A DNA stretch of 64,000 bases from CAXWPM01 sp965206125 (GTDB lineage Bacteria > Acidobacteriota > Terriglobia > 20CM-2-55-15). A model generated the notes under the pieces. That model was not told the DNA's origin and searched no databases. It was given only the letters and a program-made list of their open reading frames with translations. This document shows positions 51,995 through 60,971 of this stretch, piece by piece (positions within the stretch are counted from its first letter, which is position 1; each line of letters opens with the position of its first letter). Location of the stretch: the NCBI GenBank assembly GCA_965206125.1, contig CBDBIN010000034.1, forward strand, positions 1 to 64,000. Direction: 5' to 3'. The translations under genes were made by a program, and so were the position numbers.

Positions 51995-52060
51995 TCGAGC
52001 GGGTCCCGACCCGCTACCCCTCGCGGCTCCGACCCCGTCGCTACCGCTCCGGGTTCTGAC
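51995..52060. repeat. GC-rich intergenic repeat, CCGTCGCTACCGCTCC family
   Basis: GCGGGTCCCGACCCGC forms a perfect small hairpin and is followed by GACCCCGTCGCTACCGCTCC and GGTTCTGACC. The last part is the same as the right end of the repeat at 25208-25482, with one base different. It occupies the short gap between the esterase stop and the UvrC-like gene. Confidence 0.65.
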
Positions 52061-52095
52061 CATCTGAACAAGAACACGCCTATAATGGCCCGGTT

Positions 52096-53227
52096 GTGCG
52101 AGTCGTCGAGTTTCAGTTCCAACCTATTGAGTTCGATCCAACGGCAGACCGCGCCCAGCTCTTTCGAATCCCTGCCTCGACGATCCGGCGTCTTCCGGGT
52201 CTTCGACCTCCATGACAATCTCATCCTCCTGGAGAAAACGCACGACCTCGCCCGCCGAATAGATCGTTTCTACAATTCGGAGCAGCGCGACGGACGGACG
52301 CTCGACCTTCGGAAGATTACCGGGCGTATAGAGTTCTGCCGGACCGACTCGCCGCTGGAAACGCTCTACTTGCTCTACCTTGAACGGCGGCGGTGGTTCC
52401 CCGACACCTACCGTAGGATGAGGACGTTTCCGCTCTTCCGGCTGATGAAGATCAACCTGCGTCAGCGGTTTCCGCGCATCTATGCCAGCAGGCAGATCAA
52501 GGACGGCGTCGACTACTTTGGCCCCTTTCTCAGCCGCGCCCAGCTGGAGAACCTCAAGACGACACTGGAGCGGACGTTCAAGCTTCGCCCATGTCTCTAC
52601 AACATCCGCGGCAACGATCCGTACCCCGACTGCCTCTATTTCCAGATGCACACATGTTCCAGGCCGTGCAACGGAGACATCGACCGAGCCGCATATCTCG
52701 ACGACGTGAAGGACGCCATCGCGTTCGTTCAGGGACGGGACGACGACGTCACCGGACCAATACTCGAACGGATTCGTATGTTGTCGGAGGCGACCCGCTT
52801 CGAGGACGCAGAGCACGCGAGGCGGCGGCTGGAGAGGATTCATCGTGCCAGAAAGCAGCACCGCGACACGTTCTTCGACGTGCGCCGGTTCGACTTCGTC
52901 ATCGTGATGGAATCGGACTCGGTCAAGCGCCGGAAGATAGCCCTCGTTCGAGCAGGCCATATCGTCAATCTCGAGGAGCATACGACCGATGAACTCGCCA
53001 GCGGCTTTGAGGATTGGCTAGAAGATCGCCTGAGACAAGAAGTCCCGGAGCGGGGAACGGATCGGCAGTACGATGAGTTTTGTCTCGTGTCCAATTACAT
53101 TATCCGTCCCGTCAAGAGCGTTCAGATCGTCCGGCTGGCCGGAGACCCCGCCGAAACCGCGGCCGTCATAACCCGAAACCTCAATACACGGAAGAAGAAG
53201 AAAACCGATGCTGATATTGTCGCGTGA
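52096..53227 (+). CDS. UvrC-like protein without RNase H nuclease domain; one-base frameshift near start
   Basis: The body matches the N-terminal half of UvrC: a degenerate GIY-YIG domain (SLPRRSGVFRVFDLHDNLI), the region YFGPFLSRAQLENLKTTLER, a four-cysteine group (RPC, then PDCLYFQMHTCSRPC) like the iron-sulfur ligands of UvrC, and a UVR motif (EATRFEDAEHARRRLERIH). The C-terminal endonuclease domain is absent. From the GTG at 52096 the frame reads VRVVEFQFQPIEFDPTADRA, as expected for this family, and then slips. Removing one T from the run at 52162-52164 joins it to FESLPRRSG. The corrected length is about 377 residues. An ATG at 52085 is in frame with the body but gives an atypical N-terminus. 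A structural or regulatory role in repair with UvrB is inferred. Confidence 0.75.
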
Positions 53228-54182
53228 AGACGTCATGAAAGTGCTCCCGCACGCGGAACTGTTCGGGGCCCTCGAAGAAGGGTTCGGGATGCTCACCGCC
53301 GGCGAATGTGAGATGCCCCTGCGAACCGTCATCGAAATGAACAAGTTCGACGGCGTGTCGTTGTTCATGCCCGCCTACGGGGAAACCGTCGGGTCGACCG
53401 GTCTCAAGCTCGTTACGGTCATGAACCAGAATCCGTCGAAAAACCTGCCTCTGATCCATTCCGTTTACGTCTACGTGAGCACGGACACGGGCGAAGTGCT
53501 CAGCCTGATGGACGCGGAGTTTCTGACATCAGCACGGACGGCTGCGGCCTCCGCGCTCGCGACCGATCAAGTCGGCAAGTCGGACGGACGCGTTTTCGGT
53601 ATTTTCGGGACGGGAGTGCAGGCGTGGGGACACGTAGAGGCTTTCACAACGCTGTTCAATATCGACGAAATCCTGATCTTCTCCTTCACTCCGGAGCTGG
53701 GGGCAGAATTCAAGAACCGTCTCGACCAAAGCTTCGACATCCCGACATCCGTGGTCGAGCGCGCTGAGCTCAAGCGGGCCGACATCGTGTGTACCTGCAC
53801 GACCAACCCCGAGCCGCTGTTCAAGCTCGAGGACCTCAAGCCTGGCGTGCACATCAACGCCATGGGCGCGTACCGGCCCGACACGCGAGAGATCGGGACG
53901 GATGTCGTCGCGGCTTCGACGCTGATCGTGGACTCGTACGAAGGCGCGCTGGCGGAAGCCGGCGAACTCGTCATTCCGATCGAGGAGGGAGCCATCACGC
54001 GCGATCACATCTACGCTTCCCTCGATGAACTGGTGTCGGGAAAGAAATCGGCCCCGCCCGACGCCGCTTCAAGGGTCACGCTGTTTAAATCCCTCGGAAT
54101 GGCGATGGAAGACCTGGTTGCCGCGAACCTCGCCTACCGGAACGCGAAGACGAAGGGCATCGGGACTGAGATCAGGCTCTAG
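53208..54182 (+). CDS. Ornithine cyclodeaminase/mu-crystallin family protein
   Basis: 324 residues. MPLRTVIEMNKFDGVSLFMP and GSTGLKLVTVMNQNPSKNLP form the substrate-side strands; the lysine there is the family's catalytic candidate. SARTAAASALAT and the NAD-binding GIFGTGVQAWGHVEAF follow. Members act as ornithine cyclodeaminase, alanine dehydrogenase, or ketimine reductase; which one applies here is open. It overlaps the end of the UvrC-like gene by 20 bp. Confidence 0.92.
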   Translation: MLILSREDVMKVLPHAELFGALEEGFGMLTAGECEMPLRTVIEMNKFDGVSLFMPAYGETVGSTGLKLVTVMNQNPSKNLPLIHSVYVYVSTDTGEVLSLMDAEFLTSARTAAASALATDQVGKSDGRVFGIFGTGVQAWGHVEAFTTLFNIDEILIFSFTPELGAEFKNRLDQSFDIPTSVVERAELKRADIVCTCTTNPEPLFKLEDLKPGVHINAMGAYRPDTREIGTDVVAASTLIVDSYEGALAEAGELVIPIEEGAITRDHIYASLDELVSGKKSAPPDAASRVTLFKSLGMAMEDLVAANLAYRNAKTKGIGTEIRL

Positions 54183-54267
54183 CAGCCAGCGGCAGAAGTC
54201 TTGATGGCCCGCGTTACGGCGACGTCGCGCCAGACAGAACCGGGGGCGGTGCGCAGGGCTCGGTCGA

Positions 54268-54807
54268 TCACAGATTCTCGTCCCACCATCTTTCAATTTC
54301 CTGGTAGCCGATCAGGAACTTCGCTTTGAGTTCGAAGGGCGTCAGGACCGCAACAGCCCGGGAGCCGGGCAGGAAAAACGGCGACAACTGAGAGGCCCGC
54401 ACGACATCGGACTGGACTTCGAAAGACGTCAGGACCAGAAAAATCACAGAACCCAGCAGCCACCCCCGAACAAAGCCGAACCCACCACCGAGCACACGGT
54501 CGACCCACTCGATTCGTGCAAACTCGAAGAACTTGTATGTAAGCCGGATCAGGGTGAATCCTAGGATCAGAACCCCTACGAACAAAAGCGAGAATCCAAG
54601 GAATAGGGCAAGGTTCTCGGTCCTGGCCACATCCTTGAACAACATCCCGAGATCCCTGTACAACCACGCCGCCAGCAGGATAGCCGCGACCAGGGTGATC
54701 AGTCCGAGGACTTCCCGGACGAACCCTCTCATGGCGCTCATCACCACGGAATACAGGACGATCCCCAATACGATCCAGTCCAACAGATTAAAATCCACGA
54801 TCGACAT
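54268..54807 (-). CDS. cvpA: CvpA family membrane protein
   Basis: 179 residues. Four membrane segments are apparent (NLLDWIVLGIVLYSVVMSAM, GLITLVAAILLAAWLY, LALFLGFSLLFVGVLILGFT and GWLLGSVIFLVLTSF). VDFNLLDWIVLGIVLYSVVM is the family's N-terminal pattern. CvpA-type proteins are linked to colicin V production and envelope stress; the role is poorly defined. It follows purC on the same strand (7 bp gap). purF, which often neighbours cvpA, is not present. Confidence 0.88.
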   Translation of the reverse strand: MSIVDFNLLDWIVLGIVLYSVVMSAMRGFVREVLGLITLVAAILLAAWLYRDLGMLFKDVARTENLALFLGFSLLFVGVLILGFTLIRLTYKFFEFARIEWVDRVLGGGFGFVRGWLLGSVIFLVLTSFEVQSDVVRASQLSPFFLPGSRAVAVLTPFELKAKFLIGYQEIERWWDENL

Positions 54808-54813
54808 CGTCAG

Positions 54814-55698
54814 CTAACGGAGTTCGAGTCCGGTCAGGCGTCTGAACGCTTCCACGTACTTGGCGCCGGTCGAGGTGACGACACCTTCGGGCAGTTCGGG
54901 GCCCGGCGGCTGTTTGTCCCAGTCGACCTCTTCGAGGTAGTTGCGAACAAATTGCTTGTCGAACGACGGCTGCGATCGGCCGGGCTCGTATTCGTCGGCG
55001 GGCCAGAAGCGCGACGAATCCGGGGTCAGCATCTCGTCGACGATGGTGATTCTCCCGTCGATCACCCCGAATTCGAACTTGGTGTCGCAGATGATGATCC
55101 CACGCTGAGCAGCGAACGCTGCCGCCCGGTTGTAGACATCGAGCGACAGGTCTTTCAGTGCCTGAACGTTGTCTGCGCCGATGATATCCGCAGCCTGGGA
55201 CTCGGATATGTTCTCGTCGTGCCCCGTCGCCGCCTTGGTTGCCGGCGTGAAAATCGGCTCGGAAAGCTTCACCGATTCGACAAGGTCGTCAGGCAGCGTG
55301 ATGCCGCATAACTTGCCCGTCTTCTTGTAATCCTTCCATCCGGATCCGGTCAGGTACCCCCTCACGACGCACTCGACCGGAAACACTTCGGCTCGCTTCA
55401 CGAGCAGGGATCGTCCCTCGATCTGCTCGCGGAAGGCGCGGACTTCCTCCGGATACTCCTCGACATCGCTGGTGATGACGTGATTCGGAACGACGTCCTT
55501 GAAATGATCGAACCAGAAACACGACATCTGCGTCAATACCTTCCCCTTGTTCGGAATAGGCGTCGGAAGCACGACATCGAAGGCGGACAATCGGTCGGTG
55601 GCGATGAACAGCAGCGCATCGCCCACATCGTAAATATCGCGGACTTTCCCGCGAGCATGGAACTTGAGGCCGTGAAGCTCGGTCTGAATCAGAATCAT
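54814..55698 (-). CDS. purC: Phosphoribosylaminoimidazole-succinocarboxamide synthase
   Basis: 294 residues, the longer variant of SAICAR synthetase. GKVRDIYDVGDALLFIATDR and LSAFDVVLPTPIPNKGKVLT are the ATP-binding strands. ECVVRGYLTGSGWKDYKKTG, IICDTKFEFGVIDG and DEMLTPDSSRFWP complete the pattern. It joins aspartate to CAIR in purine synthesis. It precedes cvpA in one transcript and is downstream of smc with a gap of about 105 bp. Confidence 0.97.
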   Translation of the reverse strand: MILIQTELHGLKFHARGKVRDIYDVGDALLFIATDRLSAFDVVLPTPIPNKGKVLTQMSCFWFDHFKDVVPNHVITSDVEEYPEEVRAFREQIEGRSLLVKRAEVFPVECVVRGYLTGSGWKDYKKTGKLCGITLPDDLVESVKLSEPIFTPATKAATGHDENISESQAADIIGADNVQALKDLSLDVYNRAAAFAAQRGIIICDTKFEFGVIDGRITIVDEMLTPDSSRFWPADEYEPGRSQPSFDKQFVRNYLEEVDWDKQPPGPELPEGVVTSTGAKYVEAFRRLTGLELR

Positions 55699-55803
55699 GG
55701 GATCTAAGTCGAATCCTTCCAGAATTATGGGTGAGTCAAATCTGCGAGCGCCGCGGAAAGTCCAGCGGCGCTCTTCAAATGGTGGACGGCGCCGGTGTCG
55801 TTG

Positions 55804-58800
55804 TCAATTCAATCTTACGGAAACGACCTTCGAGATTCCCGGCTCCTCCATCGTGACACCGTACAGCTGGTTGGCCGTTTCCATCGTCCGCTTGCTGTGC
55901 GTGACGACGATGAACTGAGTATCCTGGCTCATCGTACGTATCATGCCGGCAAAACGATCGATGTTGGCATCGTCAAGGGGCGCATCGACCTCATCCAGAA
56001 CACAGAATGGGCTGGGCTTGAACTGGAACAGCGCGATCACAAGAGCTAACGCTGTCAGCGCTTTCTCGCCGCCCGAAAGCAGCAGAACGTTCTGGAGCTT
56101 CTTGCCAGGTGGCTGCGCAATTATCTCGACTCCCGCGTCGGCTGATTCCGCCTCCTCGATAAGACGCAGCTCTCCCTGCCCCCCGCCGAACAGACCGACA
56201 AACGATTCCTTGAAACGCGCGTTGATCTGCCCAAAGGCGTGGCTGAACTGCTGTTGGCAGACCGAGTCGATCTCGTCGATCGCCTGGGTCGTATCGCGGA
56301 TCGAATCCAGCAGGTCCTGGCGCTGGCCTGTCAGAAAGTGAAACCGCACGAGTGCTTCGTCATACTCTTCGACGGCCATCATGTTCACGCTGCCCATCGC
56401 GTCGACTTTGGAGTGGAGTTCCTGGCTCTCGGACTCGCGGGCGGCCAACTCTTCGGGATTCAAGGTGTCAAAACTGTCCAGGCAGACCGACTCGATGGAC
56501 TCGCCCAACTCGCTGTGACAAAGACTGATTAGATGCTTGAGATCCGAGTCGATCTGGTTCCGCTCGATCTCCCGCTCGTTGTGTTTGTCCTTGAACGAAT
56601 CCATCCCCGAACGGGCATCGTCCCACTTGGCCTCGGCCTCGTGAAGCTCTTTCCTCAGGTCGGCCAGCCGGTCTACGGCAGACTCGATCCGACGGGCAAG
56701 GTCGTCACGCAAGGCCGCCAGACGTTCGCGGGACTCCTCGTCGGATGCGATCGATGCGAGCGCAGCGGCCTTTTGCGCGGCTGCGCCCGAAATCTGACCC
56801 TCGATGTGCCTGTGGCGTTCCTCCAATTCGGCCGTCCGTTCCCGGACGGCGGCAAGGTCACGTCCCTGGCTCTCGTTGCGTTCCTCAAGGACGGCCAGGC
56901 CCGAGCGAAGTTCCGTGAGCTTCGACGCCTCCAGCTCGATTTCTTCGCGCAGGGACTCGCTGTTGGCCGTGCGAGTCTTCAGTTCAAGTTCGATAGCCCG
57001 CTTGCTGGCGGCAACCTCCACCGTCTCGGCCTCGGCGGCTTCCATGGCGGCCACGAGGTCTCCACGTTCCTCGACGAACCGTGCGATCTCGGATCGGACG
57101 GTCGCCAGCCGCTCCTCGGTGCGCTCGAGCTCGGTTCCGAGCGCACGCAATCCATGATCGAGCCCCAACGCTTCTTTCTCCGCCTCCTGAAGCCTCGTTT
57201 CCAGATCGTGCCCGAGTTGTTCGGTAGTGTCGACCCGCTCGGCGAGCTCGCCGACCTGGGCCGTAGCCTCCCGGGCCTCGCGTCGCGCCCGCTCAATTCG
57301 GCGGTCGAGGTCGCGAATTTCGCGTTTCAAGGAAAGCGGCCCGTGTCCGGAGCGCTCTCCCCAGCTAATCAGGCGGTCGCGGACGACCTCTCCACTGCGC
57401 GCCACGAAGGTCTTGCCCGCGTGCCGTTCCGACAGTTCCCAAGCTCGTTCGAGGTCGTCAACGATGTACATTCCGGAGATCCGGAGAGCAAAGGAGTGGA
57501 GCCGCGCATCCAGCCGAACGACATCCGCAACGGGCTGCGCGCCGGGAACGGCGTCCGGCGTGTAGACAGAATCCCGGTCAGGGTCCAGAACGAAGAAATC
57601 CAGACGGCCACGCGTCGCATCGCGAACGATCGAGAGCGATTTTTCCGCATGGAGCAGATCCTGGACGACGACATACTGCAGCTCGGCAGGGAGCAAGTCC
57701 TCGACGATCGCTTCGTAATCGCGTTCCACCTCGACGAAGTCGGCAACGATGCCCACCGGTTCCCACTCTTCGTCGCGGATATGGTTGAAGAACTGCTGCA
57801 CCGACTCGGTGCCGTAGGCCCGGTCGAGTGACAGTTCGCGTATGGTCTCGAGGCGATGGCGGATTGCCTCCTCCCTTGATCGTGCCTCGTCGGCGGCCCG
57901 TTGGCCGGTCTCCAGCTCGACCCGAAGCGTATCGAGACTCTGTCGCGTCTCGGACCGCTCCCGCGCCAGATGCCCGATTTCGGACTGTCGCGTGGACCGT
58001 TCCAGCTCGGCCGCCTGCAGTTTCGCAAGGCAGCCTTCCTCGGTGTCTCGGGCTTCCTGCTCTTCGGCGCGCACATGGGAGGCCTGCGCATCGAGACGCC
58101 GCAGAAGCTCTCGACGGCTCGAAAACTCGTTGCCGATCTGCGCCTCCCGGCCGACCACTTCGAATTGCCGTTCCCTGAACTCAGCGATCGACCGCTCCTC
58201 ATCCTTCCTCCGGGTCGACAGGTCGGCCAGGACATCCCGGCAGCGCTCGAACTCCAGGCGGACCTCCTCAAGGTCCCGGCCGATCTCTTCCAGCTTCCGG
58301 ATGCTTGTCTCGATCTCTGAACGGCGATCCTCCAACTCGCGGCCGCTGCGATCACGCTCGATGTTGAGCTCGCGGTTTCGCTCATCCAGAGACCGGACCT
58401 GGTCCCCGGCCCGCTCGATACGCTGTTGGGCTTTTTCCAGATCCAGTTGGGAAGCCAACTGCTTCTCCCGGGTTTCCTCGAGGAGTGCTTCCTGGTCTTG
58501 GAGCTCGCCGCGGCAACGGTGGACATGGCCGTCCAACTCGCCGATCGCTTCTTCGAGCTCCTGTCCCTCTCGGGCCATCCCCGCAAGGGCCGCCGACACG
58601 CGGTCCTGACCATCGATCAGCAGTTCCGCCCGAGTCGAGAACACGCCGGCCAGCAGCTCCCGCAAGCGCTTCTTCACTGTGCGGAAACGACGGGCCTTCG
58701 ATGCCTGACGCTTGAGTGAATTGCACTGACGTTCGACCTCGACCAGGATGTCGTGGACCCGTGCCAGGTTCCTTCGGGCCCCTTCGAGGCGTGATTCGGC

Positions 58801-59349
58801 CAGCTTTCGCTTCGCCTTGAACTTGGTGACTCCGGCAGCCTCCTCGATCAGGGTGCGTCGCTCGGTCGGGCGGGCGCCGAGGATCTGGCCGATACGTCCC
58901 TGCTCGATGATGGCGTAGCTGTTCGGGCCCAGACCGGTACCCATGAAAATGTCCTGGATGTCGCGCAGGCGGCACGGACGTCCGTTCAGAAGATACTGGC
59001 TCTCGCCGGAACGATACAGGCGGCGCTGTACCATCATTTCGATGAGCCCCGGCGGCGGACCTCCGTTGCTATGCGGAGGATTGTCGTCCACCAAAGAGAT
59101 AGTGACCTCCGCCATCCCCAGCGGCGCTCTGCTCTGGGTGCCGTTGAAGATGACGTCCTCCATCGACTTACCGCGCAGGGAACGCGCCCTCTGTTCTCCC
59201 AGCACCCAGGCGACAGCATCGGAAATGTTGCTCTTGCCGCAGCCGTTCGGGCCGACGACCGCGGTGATGGCCTGGCCGCTGACAGAGATCTCCGAGCGGT
59301 CGTAGAACGACTTGAACCCTATCATCTCGATGCTACGCAGTTTCAACAC
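55804..59349 (-). CDS. smc: Chromosome segregation protein SMC
   Basis: 1181 residues, full length. The N-terminal ATPase half has Walker A VVGPNGCGKSNISDAVAW at about residues 32-49. Two long coiled coils (for example RELNIERDRSGRELEDRRSE) flank the hinge at about 520-650 (GIVADFVEVERDYEAIVEDL). The C-terminal half has the ABC signature LLSGGEKALTALALVIALF and Walker B PFCVLDEVDAPLDDANI. It organises and helps segregate the chromosome with ScpA/ScpB, which are not in the window. A long antisense open frame inside this gene is a shadow. Confidence 0.98.
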   Translation of the reverse strand: MLKLRSIEMIGFKSFYDRSEISVSGQAITAVVGPNGCGKSNISDAVAWVLGEQRARSLRGKSMEDVIFNGTQSRAPLGMAEVTISLVDDNPPHSNGGPPPGLIEMMVQRRLYRSGESQYLLNGRPCRLRDIQDIFMGTGLGPNSYAIIEQGRIGQILGARPTERRTLIEEAAGVTKFKAKRKLAESRLEGARRNLARVHDILVEVERQCNSLKRQASKARRFRTVKKRLRELLAGVFSTRAELLIDGQDRVSAALAGMAREGQELEEAIGELDGHVHRCRGELQDQEALLEETREKQLASQLDLEKAQQRIERAGDQVRSLDERNRELNIERDRSGRELEDRRSEIETSIRKLEEIGRDLEEVRLEFERCRDVLADLSTRRKDEERSIAEFRERQFEVVGREAQIGNEFSSRRELLRRLDAQASHVRAEEQEARDTEEGCLAKLQAAELERSTRQSEIGHLARERSETRQSLDTLRVELETGQRAADEARSREEAIRHRLETIRELSLDRAYGTESVQQFFNHIRDEEWEPVGIVADFVEVERDYEAIVEDLLPAELQYVVVQDLLHAEKSLSIVRDATRGRLDFFVLDPDRDSVYTPDAVPGAQPVADVVRLDARLHSFALRISGMYIVDDLERAWELSERHAGKTFVARSGEVVRDRLISWGERSGHGPLSLKREIRDLDRRIERARREAREATAQVGELAERVDTTEQLGHDLETRLQEAEKEALGLDHGLRALGTELERTEERLATVRSEIARFVEERGDLVAAMEAAEAETVEVAASKRAIELELKTRTANSESLREEIELEASKLTELRSGLAVLEERNESQGRDLAAVRERTAELEERHRHIEGQISGAAAQKAAALASIASDEESRERLAALRDDLARRIESAVDRLADLRKELHEAEAKWDDARSGMDSFKDKHNEREIERNQIDSDLKHLISLCHSELGESIESVCLDSFDTLNPEELAARESESQELHSKVDAMGSVNMMAVEEYDEALVRFHFLTGQRQDLLDSIRDTTQAIDEIDSVCQQQFSHAFGQINARFKESFVGLFGGGQGELRLIEEAESADAGVEIIAQPPGKKLQNVLLLSGGEKALTALALVIALFQFKPSPFCVLDEVDAPLDDANIDRFAGMIRTMSQDTQFIVVTHSKRTMETANQLYGVTMEEPGISKVVSVRLN

Positions 59350-59681
59350 GGCCCGTCCCTGCTCCCTTCAGTGGCAACATCCCAAACGCACAGCCAGCGC
59401 CGGGACACGCTCTGAAGCGGTCCTCTTCTAGTCGACCGACGACCTCGAACGACAGGTTTCCTGTTTGTCCGGCTCATAGCTAGCATCTCACCGGATAAGA
59501 CAGATCGGGTCCCTCCCGGCCCCGGGACACCGACTCGTCCGCAATCTCGGGAAACTGCCTTCTGGAATGCATCACACAGACCCGTGAACCTCATTCGAGA
59601 ATAATATATTCGGTATTGGTAACGTTTTCTCGGTTCCAGGTTCTAACGGTCTTTACAAGGTTCGACGTTCAGGGAGGAGAG
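59350..59681. promoter_or_regulatory. Divergent regulatory gap between smc and the GntR gene
   Basis: The 332-bp gap carries no gene. At 59599-59611 the AT-rich GAATA-ATA-TATTC is an inverted pair that also contains a -10-like TAATAT. It stands out against the GC-rich background and could be the promoter/operator of the GntR regulator. No clear -35 is seen. The start region ends with GGGAGGAGAG just before the ATG at 59682. Confidence 0.4.
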
Positions 59682-60410
59682 ATGAACAGCGGTTATGCAC
59701 GGGTAGTGGAAATCGACGGTCGCGAAATACGGAGGAAATCAACGGTGCCTGAAAACCCGACGCGGCTCCTCGCGGACCGAATCTACGAGAAACTCAAAGC
59801 CGAGATTATCACCTGCAAGTACAAGCCCGGGGCCTCGCTGACGGAGATAGAACTGGCAAGCAAGTTCAACGTCAGCAGGACACCGATCCGGGAGGTCTGC
59901 AACCGGCTCCTCAAGGAAGACCTGCTACAGTCCATTCCGTACAAAGGCTACATCATTAGCCCACTTAACCTACAGGATTTACACGAGTTATACCAAATCA
60001 GAGCGATCCTGGAGCCTCACGCCGCCGAATCGGCCGCACGCAACCCCTCTCCCCGGTTTCTGGAGGCACTCCGGGCCAACCTCGAGGAAGCCGACTCGTT
60101 TTCGACCGAACAGGATTTCGTCCGGTTCGTTGAGATCGACCTGGATTTTCACCACCTGATCGCCGAAGGGTCTGGCAACCGGCGACTTTCAAAAGTGTTA
60201 GGGGACATCCGGAATCAACTCGAGCGGCTCGTCTACGTCATTTTCGAGCACCACGGCCCCTACAGCAACGTGGCGTTCGACGAACACCATCAGATCCTCG
60301 AAGCTATAGAGGCACGCGACAGCGCCCGCGCCCGGCAGATCATGTCCGACCACATCGACAGCTACAAGGAGCGGGCGCTCCAGGCTCTCGCAAGCGAGCG
60401 TCCAGCGTGA
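59682..60410 (+). CDS. GntR-family transcriptional regulator (FadR/FCD subfamily)
   Basis: 242 residues from the ATG at 59682 behind a strong Shine-Dalgarno; a longer upstream frame from 59616 lacks one. The winged helix-turn-helix spans about residues 30-95 (LADRIYEKLKAEIITCKYKP, SLTEIELASKFNVSRTPIRE). The all-helical FCD ligand domain follows, with metal-ligand style residues in DLDFHHLIAEGSGN and FDEHHQILEAIEAR. Such regulators sense organic acids or acyl-CoA. No obvious target operon is adjacent. Confidence 0.92.
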   Translation: MNSGYARVVEIDGREIRRKSTVPENPTRLLADRIYEKLKAEIITCKYKPGASLTEIELASKFNVSRTPIREVCNRLLKEDLLQSIPYKGYIISPLNLQDLHELYQIRAILEPHAAESAARNPSPRFLEALRANLEEADSFSTEQDFVRFVEIDLDFHHLIAEGSGNRRLSKVLGDIRNQLERLVYVIFEHHGPYSNVAFDEHHQILEAIEARDSARARQIMSDHIDSYKERALQALASERPA

Positions 60411-60514
60411 GGTCGGGGACATAACCATAGACGACGCATTGATTTAGGGCCGTTCGAGGGGATCCACGGTCGGGCAAACGCGACCGACCGGCCTTCGTGC
60501 TATAGTCTGCGGAC

Positions 60515-60964
60515 ATGAAGGTCTCCGCCAAGGAGGAGTATGCCTGTGCCGCAGTGCTGGAGTTGTCGCTGCACTACGACCCGAACGTGCCCATCCGGGT
60601 CCAGGACATCGCCGACCGCCAGGGCATCCCACCCAAGTTCCTCTTCCAGATCATGCAAATCCTGAAGCGCCACGGCATGGTCCGCAGCAAACGGGGCACC
60701 GAAGGCGGCTACATCCTGGCCCGACTGCCCGAGGAGATCACAGTCGGCGACGTCGTCCGGAGCATCAGCGGTCCCTTCGTCCAGCTGTCCTGCCTGGAGT
60801 CGGGCAACTTCGATGACGACTGCACCCACGAGGAAGCCTGCGACTTCAAGCTGATATGGGGAAACGTCGATCGCGCTATCGGCGCTGTGCTGAACGGCGT
60901 AACCTTCGCCGACCTGGTCGCACGCGTCCGAAGTCGCGAACGCCAGGTGATGTACCACATTTAG
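60515..60964 (+). CDS. Rrf2-family regulator with three-cysteine Fe-S motif
   Basis: 149 residues. The winged helix is in YACAAVLELSLHYDP and IADRQGIPPKFLFQIMQILK, with RSKRGTEGGYILAR as the wing. Three cysteines, C-x9-C-x5-C (LSCLESGNFDDDCTHEEACD), sit where IscR/NsrR/RsrR bind an iron-sulfur cluster, so it probably senses iron-sulfur status, NO or redox state. Start ATG 60515. The dinB start lies 7 bp past its stop, so it may regulate or simply share a transcript with dinB. Confidence 0.9.
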   Translation: MKVSAKEEYACAAVLELSLHYDPNVPIRVQDIADRQGIPPKFLFQIMQILKRHGMVRSKRGTEGGYILARLPEEITVGDVVRSISGPFVQLSCLESGNFDDDCTHEEACDFKLIWGNVDRAIGAVLNGVTFADLVARVRSRERQVMYHI

Positions 60965-60971
60965 TAGCGGA

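Noticed and set aside
56533..57831. 432-residue antisense frame inside smc
   Set aside because: It lies opposite strongly conserved SMC coiled-coil and hinge sequence, has no domain of its own, and its composition mirrors the sense codons.
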